DNA from: Phanerodontia chrysosporium
Taxonomy: Eukaryota > Basidiomycota > Agaricomycetes > Polyporales > Phanerochaetaceae
Length of the DNA stretch: 64,000 nt
Direction of reading: 5' to 3'
Assembly: GCA_001910725.1 (NCBI GenBank)
Contig: MJGA01000002.1
Coordinates: forward strand, 2,046,001-2,110,000
This document shows, one piece after another, positions 44,311-56,019 of this stretch. The translations under genes and the position numbers were made by a program. Positions within the stretch are counted from its first letter, which is position 1. Every line of letters starts with the position of its first letter. The notes below the pieces were generated by a model. It made no database searches. It was not told the DNA's origin and saw only the letters and a program-made list of their open reading frames with translations.

Positions 44311-47300
44311 ATGCCTCGTCAAGAAAATACCTCGCCCAGTGTTATACAGCATACATCTTCCTGCAATAACTGCGCACGCATATTTCGTAGCACTGCTGCA
44401 TTGAAATCACACATCCGTCAGTCTCCGAAATGTCAACAGGCCTTCGATGAGCGCACCGCAGCAATGCAAGTTGACGAGCCGGCACCAGACCTGCTTCCAA
44501 GCTCCACAGACGACCTTGAGGAAGGCAGAAATGCGGACCACCACCGGACACCTGAGCCGCCATCTAAACGCGCTAGGGTGGAGGATGTTCCTGACGAGGA
44601 TAGCCCTTTAGAGGCTGGAGGAATCCCAAAGAAGCCTTGGATCGATCACGCACCAGGTCTTCGAGTCAGGACCAAGGGCAAGGGGTCCAATCTTTTTGAA
44701 GCCATCGATCTCAGGCAGACAGAGAAGGGAAGCGTGTGGTCGCCGTTCGCAGATGAAGAGGAGTGGCAGTTGGCTCACTGGTTGATGACACATGGTACGT
44801 CGCAGAGTGCAATTGATGAATACCTGCAGCTTCCCATTGTAAGTGATATGCTAGCTCGAAGTGGGCATAAGTGAAGCTAACCTTTACGCGTCCTCAGACA
44901 GTGAACCGCACGAAGGTCTCGTACAAGAATAACCTCTCTCTGCGGCAGAAGATCGATAGCCTGCCTAGGGGAGCGGAGTGGAAATGCGAGACGTTCACCT
45001 GCACAGGAGACGTCATAGATAAGAAGACAGGGCTGAAGAAAGTACAAACCTTCGACTTATGGAAGCGCGACCCTGTGGAATGTATCAAAGAGCTTCTCAG
45101 TAACCCAACATATCAGGAATATATTCGGTACGCGTCGGAACCACAGTTCGAAGATTTCGAGGGGACAAAGCCAATAGTCGATGAGATGTGGACAGCTGAG
45201 TGGTGGCCAGAGATTGAGGTTAGTGTCCTAAGCATGTATCGCTACACAGATTTGCTCACCGACTGGTGCGCAGAAACGACTTCCCGCTGGTGCTGTTGTT
45301 GCGCCTGTCATTCTGTCGTCCGACAAGACGCAGTTATCAGCCTTCAGTGGTGATAAAGCTGCTTGGCCTGTGTACCTTAGCCTGGGCAACATCTCGAAAG
45401 ATATTCGACGCTCACCATCCTCCCATTCCATGATTCTCCTTGGCTATCTGCCCGTCACGAAGATGGCTTGCTTTACTAAGGGTGCACGTCAACTGGCATG
45501 CTATCAACTGTTCCACGACTGCATGCGGGCACTGTTGCGACCTCTCGTGAAGGCTGGGCTCGAGGGCGTGGACATGGTATGTGCGGATGGCTTTATCCGT
45601 ACCGTATATCCCATTCTTGCAGCCTACATCGCCGACCATCCGGAGCAGTGCTTGGTAGCCTGTGTGAAGGAGAACCGCTGTCCCAAGTGCCTTACACGTA
45701 GCCAAGACCGCGGTACAGGGATCGGGAAGCACGCACGTTGGCGCAACCACAAGCAGACGGCAGAGAAGTTGAGGAGAGCAGTGAAAGGAGAGGCGCCCAC
45801 TGGCTTTGATGAAGATGGCCTGCGCGCGGTCAACCCCTTCTGGTCGCAACTTCCCCATGCCGACATTTTCACTTGTATAACACCCGATATATTGCACCAG
45901 CTCCACAAAGGGATGTTCAAGGACCATGTCGTGAAGTGGGCATCTGCTTGCGTTCCGAGGGGCGACAAGGAGGTCGATGCGAGGTTCAAGTGTATGCCGG
46001 CACATCCAGAGCTTCGCCATTTTCATCAGGGCATCTCGCTTATTTCTCAGTGGACGGGTACAGAGCACAAGAACATGGAGAAGGTGTTTCTAGGCGTTAT
46101 TTCTGGTGCGGCGCCTCGCGAAGTCATTCTTGCCGTGCGCGGACTCCTGGACTTCATCTACTACGCCCACTTTGAGTCACACACTGAGGCTTCACTCTTG
46201 TCTCTCGATGCCGCCTGGTCCCAGTTTCACAAGTACAAGTCGTCATTCATCAAGCATTACACGCTATCGAAAGCGAAGCCGAAAGCGTGGGCGAACTTCA
46301 ACGGGATCCCGAAGCTTCATGCCATGGATCACTACCTCCGATCTATCCGGCTGCTGGGATCTGCTCCGGGTTACAACACTGAAGGTACGGAACGTCTCCA
46401 CATCGACTTCGCAAAGAACGCCTATCGTGCAGGGAACAAGAAGGACTACATCAAGCAGATGTGTCAATGGCTAGATCGACAGGAGGCCGTCCACCGCTTC
46501 AAGATCTACTTGGACTGGCGACAAGGGCTACCCTCTCGGACCCCAGAAGCTGAGCAAGTACTCAACGGCATTGGTAAGGACAGGCCGAGCAACACTGCAG
46601 CTCAAGACACGCCGGCGCCGGAGCAAGAGGACTCTTTTCGCATCCCGTCGTGCACTGGTATCAATGCTGGCTGCGATTACAAGTTCGCTAAACGCCCCGC
46701 CTATCCTCGAATGAAAGCATCCGAGGTTTCTGAGGCCTTCGGTGCTCCCGATCTTTCATGGTACCTCGAGGAATACTTGCGAGCAAAGGCGTCCTCCGCT
46801 CCGAGCGCCGTCGTCGACTCCATGCCCGAACTCTCGGCGATGTCCCCAGATACTCGGATCGGCGTGTACAAGCAGGTGCGCTTCAGCTTGCCTGCCATGT
46901 GTCAGGTGTCAAGGCACGTCGTTCTCGACGCTGTACATGCCACTCCGTCCAAGGGAAACGAAGTCGGCGGTGTGGAGATAGAGACCAAATCCGCGCAGTT
47001 CTCAACCGTCCTTGCCTATCGGCATTTACGGCCAACAGAGGGTAACGACACTCGGACACGCGACGCAGCGCAAGTGCGTGCTGAAGGTATGACCACTAGC
47101 GATACATGTTGGATATCGGGAGAAGCTCATACCTGTCATCTCATAGACCTTTCCGTAGGGCGTGTCAAAGCGATATTCAATGCGCCGGATGCATGGTTAC
47201 AGCTAGCCCCACTCCCTCTCGTCTATATGGAGTGGTTTACGCCGCTGAATACCTTCGATTCAGATATGGGTATGTTCACTGTCACGGAGTCCATGTCTCG

Positions 47301-47502
47301 CACGTACCGCGGCTATCGCAGCATATCCGTCATATCTATCACGGACATTGTTCGCACCTGTCATCTCATTCCTCGGTGGGGCAAGCGACTGGATCCTGCG
47401 TGGTCTCAGGATGAGATCTTCGAATTATGTAAACACTTCTACCTCAATCCCTACCTCCGTCATTCTGACTTCGTATTGCTTCGGTTTTTACACAAAGAAT
47501 AG
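44311..47502 (+). CDS. Plavaka-type (KDZ superfamily) transposase
   Basis: Exons 44311-44838, 44898-45218 and 45274-47502 join in phase to 1025 residues without a stop. A zinc-finger-like CNNCARIFRSTAALKSHIRQSPKC lies at residues about 18-41. The transposase body includes VILSSDKTQLSAFSGDKAAWPVYLSLGNI, the recurring first catalytic-region motif of Plavaka proteins, then LLGYLPVTK, GFIRTVYPILAAYIADHPEQCLVACVKENRCPKC, the DILHQLHKGMFKDHVVKW block and LHAMDHYLRSIRLLGSAPGYNTEGTERLHIDFAK. The transposase would excise and insert the element through an RNase H-fold active site. The gene is intact, so this copy may be autonomous. A start 14 codons upstream at 44269 lacks an ATG. Confidence 0.9.
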
Positions 47503-47574
47503 TCTTTACACCATCTTGTGACATGTCTACCTCTACACACAAGTACTCCGAAGTGCGACGTAGACCCTGCATTG

Positions 47575-47651
47575 GCTACCTACCACTACCGAGTCTGGGC
47601 GGGAGCTACCGGCTCTCCAGGTCTCGGGTAGCAGATGGCCGCCTACGTAGC
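47575..47651 (-). repeat. right subterminal motif array (GCTACC / GTAGC)
   Basis: CTACC occurs at 47576-47580, 47586-47590 and 47606-47610 (spacing 10 and 20), followed by GTAGC at 47628-47632 and 47647-47651. GGAGCTACC at 47602-47610 is the reverse complement of GGTAGCTCC at 33525-33533 in the left array, and CTACCGAGT of ACTCGGTAG. Confidence 0.5.
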
Positions 47652-47658
47652 TGACCGC

Positions 47659-47670
47659 CTTTTCCTGATG
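47659..47670 (-). repeat. right terminal inverted repeat candidate of the Plavaka element
   Basis: CTTTTCCTGATG, reverse complement of 33405-33416. It sits 26 bases inside the host intron counted from its donor at 47697. Confidence 0.6.
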
Positions 47671-47697
47671 CATCTATCATTGAATGCCGTGACGCAC

Positions 47698-48500
47698 CTG
47701 CAGTGAGGACATCGAATGCAGCTAGAAGGAAGAAGGTAAGGACAGTGGCTAGAAAGAATCTGTCAGCACTGTGCGATGATGCACGAGGAGATCATTTTGC
47801 ACATCTGTGGGATCAGGATGTGAGCTAATCAGTCGAGGATGGGAGATCAAAGAGACACTTGCATCGGATTGGAGGACGTGGAGCAGGAAACTTGAATATC
47901 TTGCCACTGCATACGCCAGGATGTGAAGATATGTTGCAAGATGATGATAGGGACCCACAATATCCAATCCAATTGTCGATGCCCCGACGGCTCCGACCAC
48001 TGCCGCCAACACGAAAGCGGTACGACTGAGGTCAAGGATGGCATAGATGCGCAGAACAAAAGATGCTACAACTCTGATGTCAATAACACAACTCTAACAG
48101 GCTCCAGGGACCAACCTGTGATGGCTATCCTGGTAAGTAGGATCGAAAAAGCCCATGTAAACCTGTACAGGGCATCGCAGCTGATTGCCAGGCCGGTCGA
48201 ACGTATGCTTAGGCTCCGACATTTCTGATAACAACGGAGGATAACGTACTGTGATGTCGCATATCCCGAGGCGTACACATTAAATATTTGAAACGCGATG
48301 ACAGGGTAGCGGAGGAAGAAATAGATCGCAGTCGACGCGCGCCACTTCTGGCGCCACACGAGGTCGACCTCTCGCGACACGTTCAGCGACAGATCGTACG
48401 CGAGCAGAGCTGGTCGTGCACAACCATCAAGATTTCGTTGAAGGCACCGAACGTGGGAAGGACGTACCGAGCCTCGAATACGCCGCGCACTTGTTGACAT
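47698..48500 (-). CDS. 5' half of the DUF6533 membrane-protein gene
   Basis: Minus-strand exons carry the DUF6533 start: ALLAYDLSLNVSREVDLVWRQKW (about 48280-48420), a CDALY fragment (near 48170), VVASFVLRIYAILDLSRTAFVLAAVVGAVGA (near 47950-48050) and ATVLTFFLLAAFDVLTA ending at 47698 with a GTGCGT donor. Phase and content fit the exon at 33375 across the transposon. The exact exon limits between 47760 and 48450 were not resolved, and at least one frame step (near 48070) needs one extra base, so some decay or sequence error is present. The family is basidiomycete-specific with unknown function. Confidence 0.55.
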
Positions 48501-49608
48501 GGCTGGTGGCGGGGGTCAAATTAGCACGTGAATAGGGTCCTCTATGCACACGAGGCGGACCTTTCCATGGCGGCATGTACGACATGCTGGATAGCCACCT
48601 GGGTGGCCATTGTGCTCTGCCGGTCTCGCAAGGACGGGGGAGGGCGATCTCTAGAGATACGCCAGGCTTCGCGTTATATCGCCCGGTGAGGCTCGAAGGC
48701 ACTGCGTCCACGAATAGCGCAAGGCACACCTATCACTTCTTAAACACTCGTGGGAGCACTGGTGTCATGCCATGCTTTGCTGGGCATGACAAGGGTGACG
48801 GGCTACCCCCGGATGTAACGCAGCGGGGACATGGGCATAGACGGCAGCACACCCATTGGCCCGGCCCCGACAGCCAGGGTCGCCGCCGGGAGAAATTTAG
48901 GGCAGAGCATAGCAACCAACGATTGGGGCGACTGAGCCACGTCGTTAGTAGAGGTCGTGCGCGCGCGGAGTAACTCAGGGTGAACACGAACCTTCGTTCT
49001 CACCGCGCGAAGGCTGTTTGGCTGTCTACCATGCGGTTCCGCTCGGCATCGCTGATATTTCGTCGAGAAGGCCATTCCAACCTGATCGCTGCGTGGTGGC
49101 TGGTGGTGGATCGATGATACGTGATATGTTCAACATGGACGGGGGTTCTATGCGACATCAGGACGCGAGGAGGTGCATGCATGTCATTTTGACATATACA
49201 CTGCTTGCGGGGATAGCCTAAACCTTGTAGTGCAGGGACATAAGCAGACTAGGCTGTTTCTTAGTAGACTGATATCGCACCTTAGAACAGGTACGTGACA
49301 TGGACGAGCAATGCAAGACGAACTCTGATCCACGTGAGCAAGGTAGAGACTCAGGCCCGATCTCGGGAGCAGGGCAGCTCATATAACGAACCACATACAC
49401 ACAGATAATCATTCCAAATGCCCTATAGGCCAGGAACTACACATACAGTGTAGAAGTACGCGCTGCACAGCATTATAAGTGAGAATAGTGTAGAAGTGTC
49501 CCGGCCGGGTATCGGGAGGAGCGGTGTGGCCTTCACGTAGGAGTACGAGGAGCTGCCTACAGTGGCATAGAACAAGGTTCGGGCGTGACAGTCGCAGATT
49601 TTTGACCA
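48501..49608. other. intergenic, no gene seen
   Basis: More than 1 kb without a supportable gene. The longest frame (48575-48973, plus, 132 codons) is Arg/Gly/His-rich with no splice structure or family match. The region separates the DUF6533 start from the convergent end of the secreted gene. Confidence 0.4.
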
Positions 49609-50731
49609 TTAAACGAGGACAAGCGTCAGGTTCTGTGATGTAGTGAGTGACAAGCGGCGAACAAACAAATGAGGAACATACCATTTCAAGGATAGTTTCA
49701 GAGGGATCAACAGCTTCCTTGAACTCTGATATGTCCCCAGTAAAGAAGAGGACGTTGTTGGAAGGCGAGTACGCTATGTGAGGAATTTGCTCGCCTACAG
49801 GACATAGTTAGACACCGCGGGTAGGGCATGGCCATTCTTTACTCACCACCACGACTGTTGACCCAGTGAGGAGTAAGAGCTCCAGTGGAATCATCCATGC
49901 TCCAGATAGCACTCTCGACAGTGTTAGTGATCTTCGTGAGCCAGGTGAATGAGCTGTCTTGACTGCATGCAGGCTTTCCAGGAAGGGCTAGAATATGGTT
50001 TAGGACGAGCCTTCTACCAAGAGACAGGATCCACGTACTAGCAGTGACACCTCCGAGGTACGCGTAGTTCGACGAGCCAGGGAGGAGATCAGCCGAGATA
50101 CTCTGGAGACCGGTAATACCACCGATATAAGGGTACAGGGCGTTCGGGTCCTGAGAGAGCTAGAGTGAGCGCGCGTTCCCGAGTGCAACCCATTCATACG
50201 TACGACGGTGACAATGTCGAAGCGTTCGCCATCACAGAGGGCCTGGACCTGCATCGCGTCCTCCCTCTTGGGAGAAAACCCGTACTGGCCGAAAAGAGTC
50301 GTTACATTGGCAAGGTAGCCCTTCGTAGTGCCGTCCAGAGACGTGATCTCGATGATACCGGTGCGTGGGGTGCAGAAGGACGATCCTGCATTCTGCGGAG
50401 TAGGTGCAGGACTGTTGGCGCCAACAGGGGTGGGGGAAACGCGCGCGACCAAGCGACCTAGAGAGCCATCGCGTGAGAAGTGAGATGAGACCATTTCGCG
50501 AATGGAAATTGAACTTACCGTCGCGTCTGTGAGGGGGTTGGGGGGCAGGCCGCGAGCCATGCGCTGCGCGTTGGTCATGTGACGGCGCGAGTGAGTGGTG
50601 AAGGCAGGGCTGGGAGACGGCGTCGCGACATCGCGGGCAGCAAGGGCAGCGGTGCTGGGCGCGGCAAAGCTGCTTGTTGCCAGGAAGGCCGAGAGGAAGA
50701 CAACTGCAAGGACGCGTGCGAAGGACTGCAT
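49609..50731 (-). CDS. secreted protein of unknown function (one frame break)
   Basis: Exons 50519-50731, 50204-50457, 50039-50150, 49847-49987, 49682-49794 and 49609-49632. A signal peptide (MQSFARVLAVVFLSAFLATSSFAAP) is followed by the MTNAQRMARGLPP motif seen at the N-terminus of many Agaricomycete secreted orphans, then a globular part with CTPRTGIIEITSLDG, SNYAYLGGVTA and VLFFTGDISEFKEA. Adding one base in the run of six G at 50540-50545 makes exon 1 end in the right phase and gives 285 residues. Function unknown; no catalytic motif seen. Expected to be extracellular or wall-bound. Confidence 0.7.
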
Positions 50732-51749
50732 TGTCGGGGAAGTGAGCGCTTTCGAGGGGGAAAGGTAAAGACAGTGAGGGTCAAACGAGTGTCGGGCTGA
50801 ACACGAAGTCCAGAGAGAACAGGTCGCAATACAGAGGCAGCAATGCGCTGTGAGGGCGGGCACTCACGTCGCGAGGTTTATATACGACCGCTCGTGAGAA
50901 GCATCGCTTGGGGTTTGATGCATCACAATAATTCCGTGCAGTTGCGCGCCTTGGCTGTCTAACTACTTTTGGGGGCGCGATGAAGTCATAACTCGGCTGA
51001 AAAATACCTGCAAAATGTTCAACTCGTGTCGCGGTCGCCAGGTTCTCGTCTGCAACCTCGTTGGAACGGCAACGCCCGGGACGCCACCAGGTTGCCGCCC
51101 AAACATTCCTGTGGGAGTCAGTGCGCACCGTAACTGCCGTCAGCTACGTGGGAATACGCAACCCTCTGACTGCAACATCCATCTGGAGCGTAGCAGCAGG
51201 AGTGGCCACGAATGGTTGCACGTCTCCTAGGTGCGCTCACCTTGAATAAAGACACCTTGGATCAACCAGGGGCAAGAGGATGACGCATTCCTCAGACCTG
51301 CAAGGTAAGGGTTAATCCAATTCACACGTAACTCTGTTTCTTACATGTGATAGCACCAACGGCTCCTGCAGGTTACGTCTACGCAGCGTCAGCCTCTGGC
51401 TGCCCAGAGCTGGAGCGGAAGCTCGCAGATCCCCGAGTAATCAACGACAAAAGGGATGTCTGCGATGTCGTTGCGCAGTCGAAAAAAAGGCCTGCCGTAG
51501 GTGTGAACGTGCGTACAGATTGGCTGCACATTCGTGGAGGACAACCTTCGCAAGGACCAAGTCGGAGAGGTGCAGACGAGGATCGTGCGCAAAAGAGCAA
51601 GAGTGCGGGCCGGCCTTCCAAAAGTGGAAGTGCTCGGGTGATTTCAGCCAGCGATGTTCGGCGTTTTGTCGGCTGTGACATCATACAAAACAGGGATCCT
51701 CCAGCATCGCTCGCTCCTTCATCCTCCTCCTCCACCGCTGTGCACGACG
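50732..51749. promoter_or_regulatory. divergent intergenic region, TPS1 promoter side
   Basis: About 1 kb between divergent starts. An AGGGG stress-element-like pentamer occurs near 51280; such short motifs are frequent by chance. A CT-rich tract precedes the TPS1 ATG. No gene supported. Confidence 0.35.
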
Positions 51750-53669
51750 ATGGCGACAGAGTCCCCCAAGCTCGAGTCCAACGGCCAGCAGGGCCATCTC
51801 ATCGTCGTCTCCAACCGTCTCCCCATCACCATCAACAAGGATGCCTCGGGCGAGTACCACTTCAAGATGTCCTCCGGCGGTCTCGTCTCAGCTCTCAGCG
51901 GCTGCAAAAAGTCCATGTCCTTCACTTGGATCGGTTGGCCAGGCTTCTTCATCCCACCAAAGGACCGCCCCATCGTCGACAAGCGTCTTATGGAGGAGTA
52001 CTCGTGCCAGGCTGTCTACCTCGACGACGACGTCGCCGATCGTCACTACAATGGTTTCAGTAACTCCATCCTCTGGCCCCTCTTCCACTACCACCCAGGC
52101 GAGATGAACTTTGAGGAGGAGAACTGGCAGGCCTACAGACAGGCCAACTACGCGTTTGCCGAGGCGATCATGAAGCAGCTCACCCCTGGCTCCATGGTCT
52201 GGGTCCAGGACTACCACCTCATGCTCCTCCCTATGCTCCTTCGCGTCCTCAATGACGGCGTAAAGCCCGGATCAACCGATGTTGAGCGGATACTGGAGGG
52301 GATTCAGAACGAAGACTCCAAGCCGGCAAAGGTACCGAGGGTGAAGGTCGGCTTCTTCCTCCACACCCCCTTCCCCTCCAGCGAGATCTACCGGTGAGTT
52401 TCCGTCCCCCGTTCCCCTCCGGTACGCGGCGCCCGTACAACACGTTGACTTATACTTTCTGTGCAGTATCCTCCCCGTGCGGAGGGAGATCCTGCTTGGC
52501 ATCCTCTACTCGGACCTCATCGGTTTCCACACATACGATTACGCGCGTCATTTCCTCTCGTCATGTACCCGCATTCTTGGACTACCGACGATGCCTAATG
52601 GTGTCGAGTTCGCTGGCCGCCTTGCTCATGTCGGCACGTTCCCCATCGGTATCGACCCCAGCTCCTTCACTCAGGTACACTCCGTCCGAAAATTGACTGA
52701 TTGCGTCATTGACACATCCCCACAGAACCTGAAGAAACCGAACGTCCAAAAGCGCATCGAACAGCTGGAGAAGCGCTTCGGTGATGTGAAGGTCATTGTC
52801 GGTGTCGACCGCCTCGACTACATCAAGGGTGTTCCGCAGAAGCTCCACGCGCTCGAGCTCTTCCTCAGCCAGCACCCAGAATGGATCGGCAAGGTCGTTC
52901 TCGCCCAGCTTGCAGTCCCGTCCAGACAAGACGTGGAGGAGTATCAGAACTTGCGGGCGACCGTCAATGAGCTCGTCGGCCGAATCAACGGACGCTTCGG
53001 CACCGTTGACTTTATGCCAATTCACTTCATGCACAAGAGTCTGCCCTTCGACGAACTCTGCGCTCTGTATGCTGTCAGCGATGTCTGTCTCGTCACTAGT
53101 ACAAGAGATGGTATGAACCTGGTAAGTCTGGCGGCAGATGTCGTGGCGGCTCGTCTAACAAGTGCTTTAGGTGTCATACGAGTACATCGCTTGCCAGCAA
53201 GAGAAGCAAGGTGTCATGATTTTGTCGGAGTTCGCTGGTGCTGCCCAGAGCCTCAACGGATCGATCGTCGTCAATCCTTGGGACTCGCAACAAGTCGCAG
53301 ATGCTATCTACGAGGCTGTCACAATGGAGCCCGAGATACGAGCTGAAAACCATCGCAAACTTTACAAGGTATGTCGCTCTGGCGTCGCGCGAGACGACGC
53401 GTATTTACATTCACTTTTAGTACGTCGAGAAATACTCTGCAGCGTTCTGGGGCACCTCGTTCGTGAAGGAGATGACGAAGATCCCGAACCCAGAGGACGT
53501 GAACAGCATGGAGGAACTCAAGGAGTACGCCCACAAAGGCGGCCAAGCTGAGCTGAAGGTCGCGACCGAGGACGCTGGTGGTCTTGACCTCAACAAGAAG
53601 GCAAATGGCACCGTTAACGTCCCTTTGACGCCGACAGAGCCTGCCATGGTAGACAACAGCGCAGCATAG
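51750..53669 (+). CDS. TPS1: alpha,alpha-trehalose-phosphate synthase (UDP-forming)
   Basis: Exons 51750-52393, 52467-52674, 52726-53121, 53171-53368 and 53421-53669 encode 564 residues. GT20 landmarks: LIVVSNRLPITI, MSSGGLVSALSG, WIGWPGFFIP, WPLFHYHPGEMNF, VWVQDYHLMLLP, FFLHTPFPSSEIYR, GVDRLDYIKGVPQKL, TSTRDGMNLVSYEY and LSEFAGAAQSL. The enzyme makes trehalose-6-phosphate from UDP-glucose and glucose-6-phosphate, controlling stress sugar and glycolytic influx. The C-terminal 60 residues beyond the catalytic core are low complexity. All introns are 49-73 bases with GT-AG ends. Confidence 0.97.
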
Positions 53670-53974
53670 GTGAGCTGGCAGAGGCAGCTCGTTTCTTGTA
53701 TACCTCCTTCAGGGCTGCCCACATACATGATCTCCACCGCTCATACATGACCCGGACGAAAAGCAACGAAACCATGCTCGGCAGTTGCTAATCTCCATCT
53801 TCCCCCCCCCCTGCATACATAGATGCCCTGTTGGCATATGCCTTTTGTATTATTCCTAACGCGTATTCCATGCGTATGTATTCTCTTTACACGGCAACTC
53901 GCTCTACACACTGTACATAGCATACGACTTAATGTATCAACTCGGATGCTAGGAGTATTTGCAATGTTCGACGC
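53670..53974. other. convergent 3' regions with a ten-C run
   Basis: Holds the 3' ends of TPS1 and the S28 peptidase gene. A run of ten C lies at 53802-53811; such runs are hard to call and vary between strains. No gene. Confidence 0.5.
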
Positions 53975-56019
53975 TCATCTCGACGTGGGAGGCTTGAAGT
54001 CTTTCAGCCACTCAAGCACAAACTCGACCTCTTGCTGGTGGATCGTCCGGATGTTTTCCGGCTCCGCACTATGGTTGGAAATGCCGTTCTCGTCGTAGTG
54101 GTGCACAGCAGCTGTGGTGACGATCCCCCGTAAGCGACCTCAGGCACAGCGCCGATCAACATAGCAGAACAAGACGCACAAGGAATAAGCTTGAACGGCC
54201 GCAACGTCGTGTCCGGCCGCGACCTCGCGATGTCGCTGTGCGGCGTGTTCGGGCGCCATGGGTCGTCTGCGGCGCGATCTATAAGCGTCGGTGCATCGTT
54301 ACCATACATCCGCGACGCACCTTGACCGTCTATGATCGCGAGTCGGTCCATGGCAATGTTGAGGCCGCCGAGCGCGTTCACCGCAGCGACGTCCGGCTGG
54401 GGCGGGACGGTGAAGTGCTCGCCGGGAGGGAACGCCTCGCGTGAACGCAGTGAGGATGCGTAGCTGGGGGTAGGTAGAGCTGAAAGCACTCACGAACTTG
54501 CAGATCAGAGACGCGTAGTCGAGGTCGAGCAGTTTTGAGACGATGCGCGGGTGTCCGGCGGGCGGGGCAGTCTTTGGTCGGCGTGGTCAGTACGAGGCCT
54601 ATGGAGGGGTGGGGAGTGCGTACGAAGAGGAACCCAAACTGGGTGCAGACTTGGAACTGCCACGAACGCCAGGTCTGCGAAAGATCTGTAGCTTGATACT
54701 GACTGGCGTTGAAGCTACCGAAGCACTAGGAGAGGATTGAGGTACGCTTGCTAGAGAGAGGATATCATCACTTACGTCGTCCTGCGTCCTGGTAGCTGGG
54801 CATCTCGACGCAGATGTCTGCAGTACATGTTGTATCAGTCACGATGAGGTCGAACGGATCGATGGTACTCACCCGGTTGATGTAAGCCGCATACGTGATA
54901 GTTGCGTTGTTCACATGGATTCCTTTCGCGATCTCTACCGTCTTTGAGGTTGGGCTGCCGAGGAAAGTACAGAAGTTGTCGAAAGAAGGGGAGTTGACAG
55001 CCGGATCCCAGTTTTTGTTTTGCCATGCGCCCAACGGGCCCTGACCGACTGATTAGCACACGATGAGCTGCGTAGCGCAAGAGCAACGCACCGATATGAC
55101 GGAGACGAAATCTTGATTATGCGTGACGTTGGGGAGACCAAATAGAGCCTTGATAGGCTGCACCGCTCGTGGATTCTCCAGCAGGTCGTCCACCTCCTTC
55201 ACTGTGGTCTCGATCTGCTGCACGCAGTCGGAAGGAGCGAATTGGCGAATAATATCGTAGTACTGCCAGTCAACCACCGTAGCGTACGTGACTCCACTGG
55301 ATGCAATCGCGCCGAATACGATATCCGGGTATCGTACTCGCATGTGCGCCGAGCGTGCGCCGGCGTAGGACCCCTGCGGAACATTCAAGTTGAGCCTACG
55401 CCCAAAAGATAGCACATGGTTACGCACCCCGTAATAAATCCAGGGGGTCCCCGGCGCGGTCAAATCGTCAGATATGTTCGCAAATTTCACATTAGACATG
55501 AAGTTCGCTGAGTCCGCCAACGCTTGATCGATGTTCAGCCATCTATGAGGCTGGTATTGAGCTACAAACAACATATTCTGATTGTTGAAACAAATACCTC
55601 ATCGAATCGGTGGTAAAGTTCTGTACGGGGATGGATTGGCCATAGTACCGATGCTCGAGTACAACACCCAGCCCGCCCGTCGCATTCGCTAAGATATCCA
55701 CGATGCCGGTGTCCATGTACGCCAATCGACCAGTGCCGGAAGATTCACCGCTGTCGAGGATGATGACGGGTCCGCCGGCTTTGTAGTGCCTGTCGCTGAC
55801 CCAGTATCGCTGCTCCCATGTAACTCCGGTGTCGCTGAAGTGGTCAAGAGGCTGCGTAAATGTGAAAACAGGAAAGCTCGGTGTGGCCGCCGCGGCGAGT
55901 GGTTTTGTTCCTGAAGGGGCCTCGGGGAGACGTTGTAGGTTGACCCATGTCGCTCCAGAATGCGAGAGCGCGTGGATTGGCAAGAGCAATGCGGCGACGC
56001 TCGCGAGAAGAGCAAGCAT
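53975..56019 (-). CDS. secreted S28 serine carboxypeptidase (Pro-X type)
   Basis: A multi-exon gene starting at ATG 56017-56019 with a signal peptide (MLALLASVAALLLPIHALS). Family landmarks in order: FTQPLDHFSD, WEQRYWVSDRHY, VIILDSGESSG, VVLEHRYYGQSIP, the nucleophile elbow GGSYAGARSAHMR made across an intron near 55380-55420, FGAIASSGV, WQFQVCTQFGF, AIIDGQ...DPWRPNTPHSD (Asp) and AVHHYDENG (His). S28 enzymes cleave prolyl bonds in peptides at acidic pH outside the cell. Sequons (NAT, NFT, NVT) suggest glycosylation. I see no break; the stop is TGA at 53975-53977. About ten introns of 45-75 bases. Confidence 0.88.

Larger units (their letters stand above)
33405..47670. mobile_element. Plavaka/KDZ-superfamily DNA transposon, carrying a nested retrotransposon
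   Basis: The limits are set by a 12-base perfect inverted match (33405-33416 and 47659-47670) lying inside what would otherwise be a 56-base intron of the DUF6533 gene. Between them are a transposase gene (plus), a DUF6532 gene (minus) head-to-head with it, and arrays of GTAGC motifs near both ends. Without the 8.1 kb retrotransposon and its duplicated target the element is about 6.2 kb. No convincing target-site duplication is visible by eye, so the exact ends may be off by some bases. Confidence 0.75.

Noticed and set aside
33390..47690. target-site duplication for the Plavaka element
   Set aside because: No identical 5-10 base words flank the 12-base inverted repeat; short partial matches (GATG) are too weak to claim.
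48575..48973. 132-codon plus-strand ORF
   Set aside because: Arg/Gly/His-rich, no introns, no family features; open by chance in GC-rich intergenic DNA.
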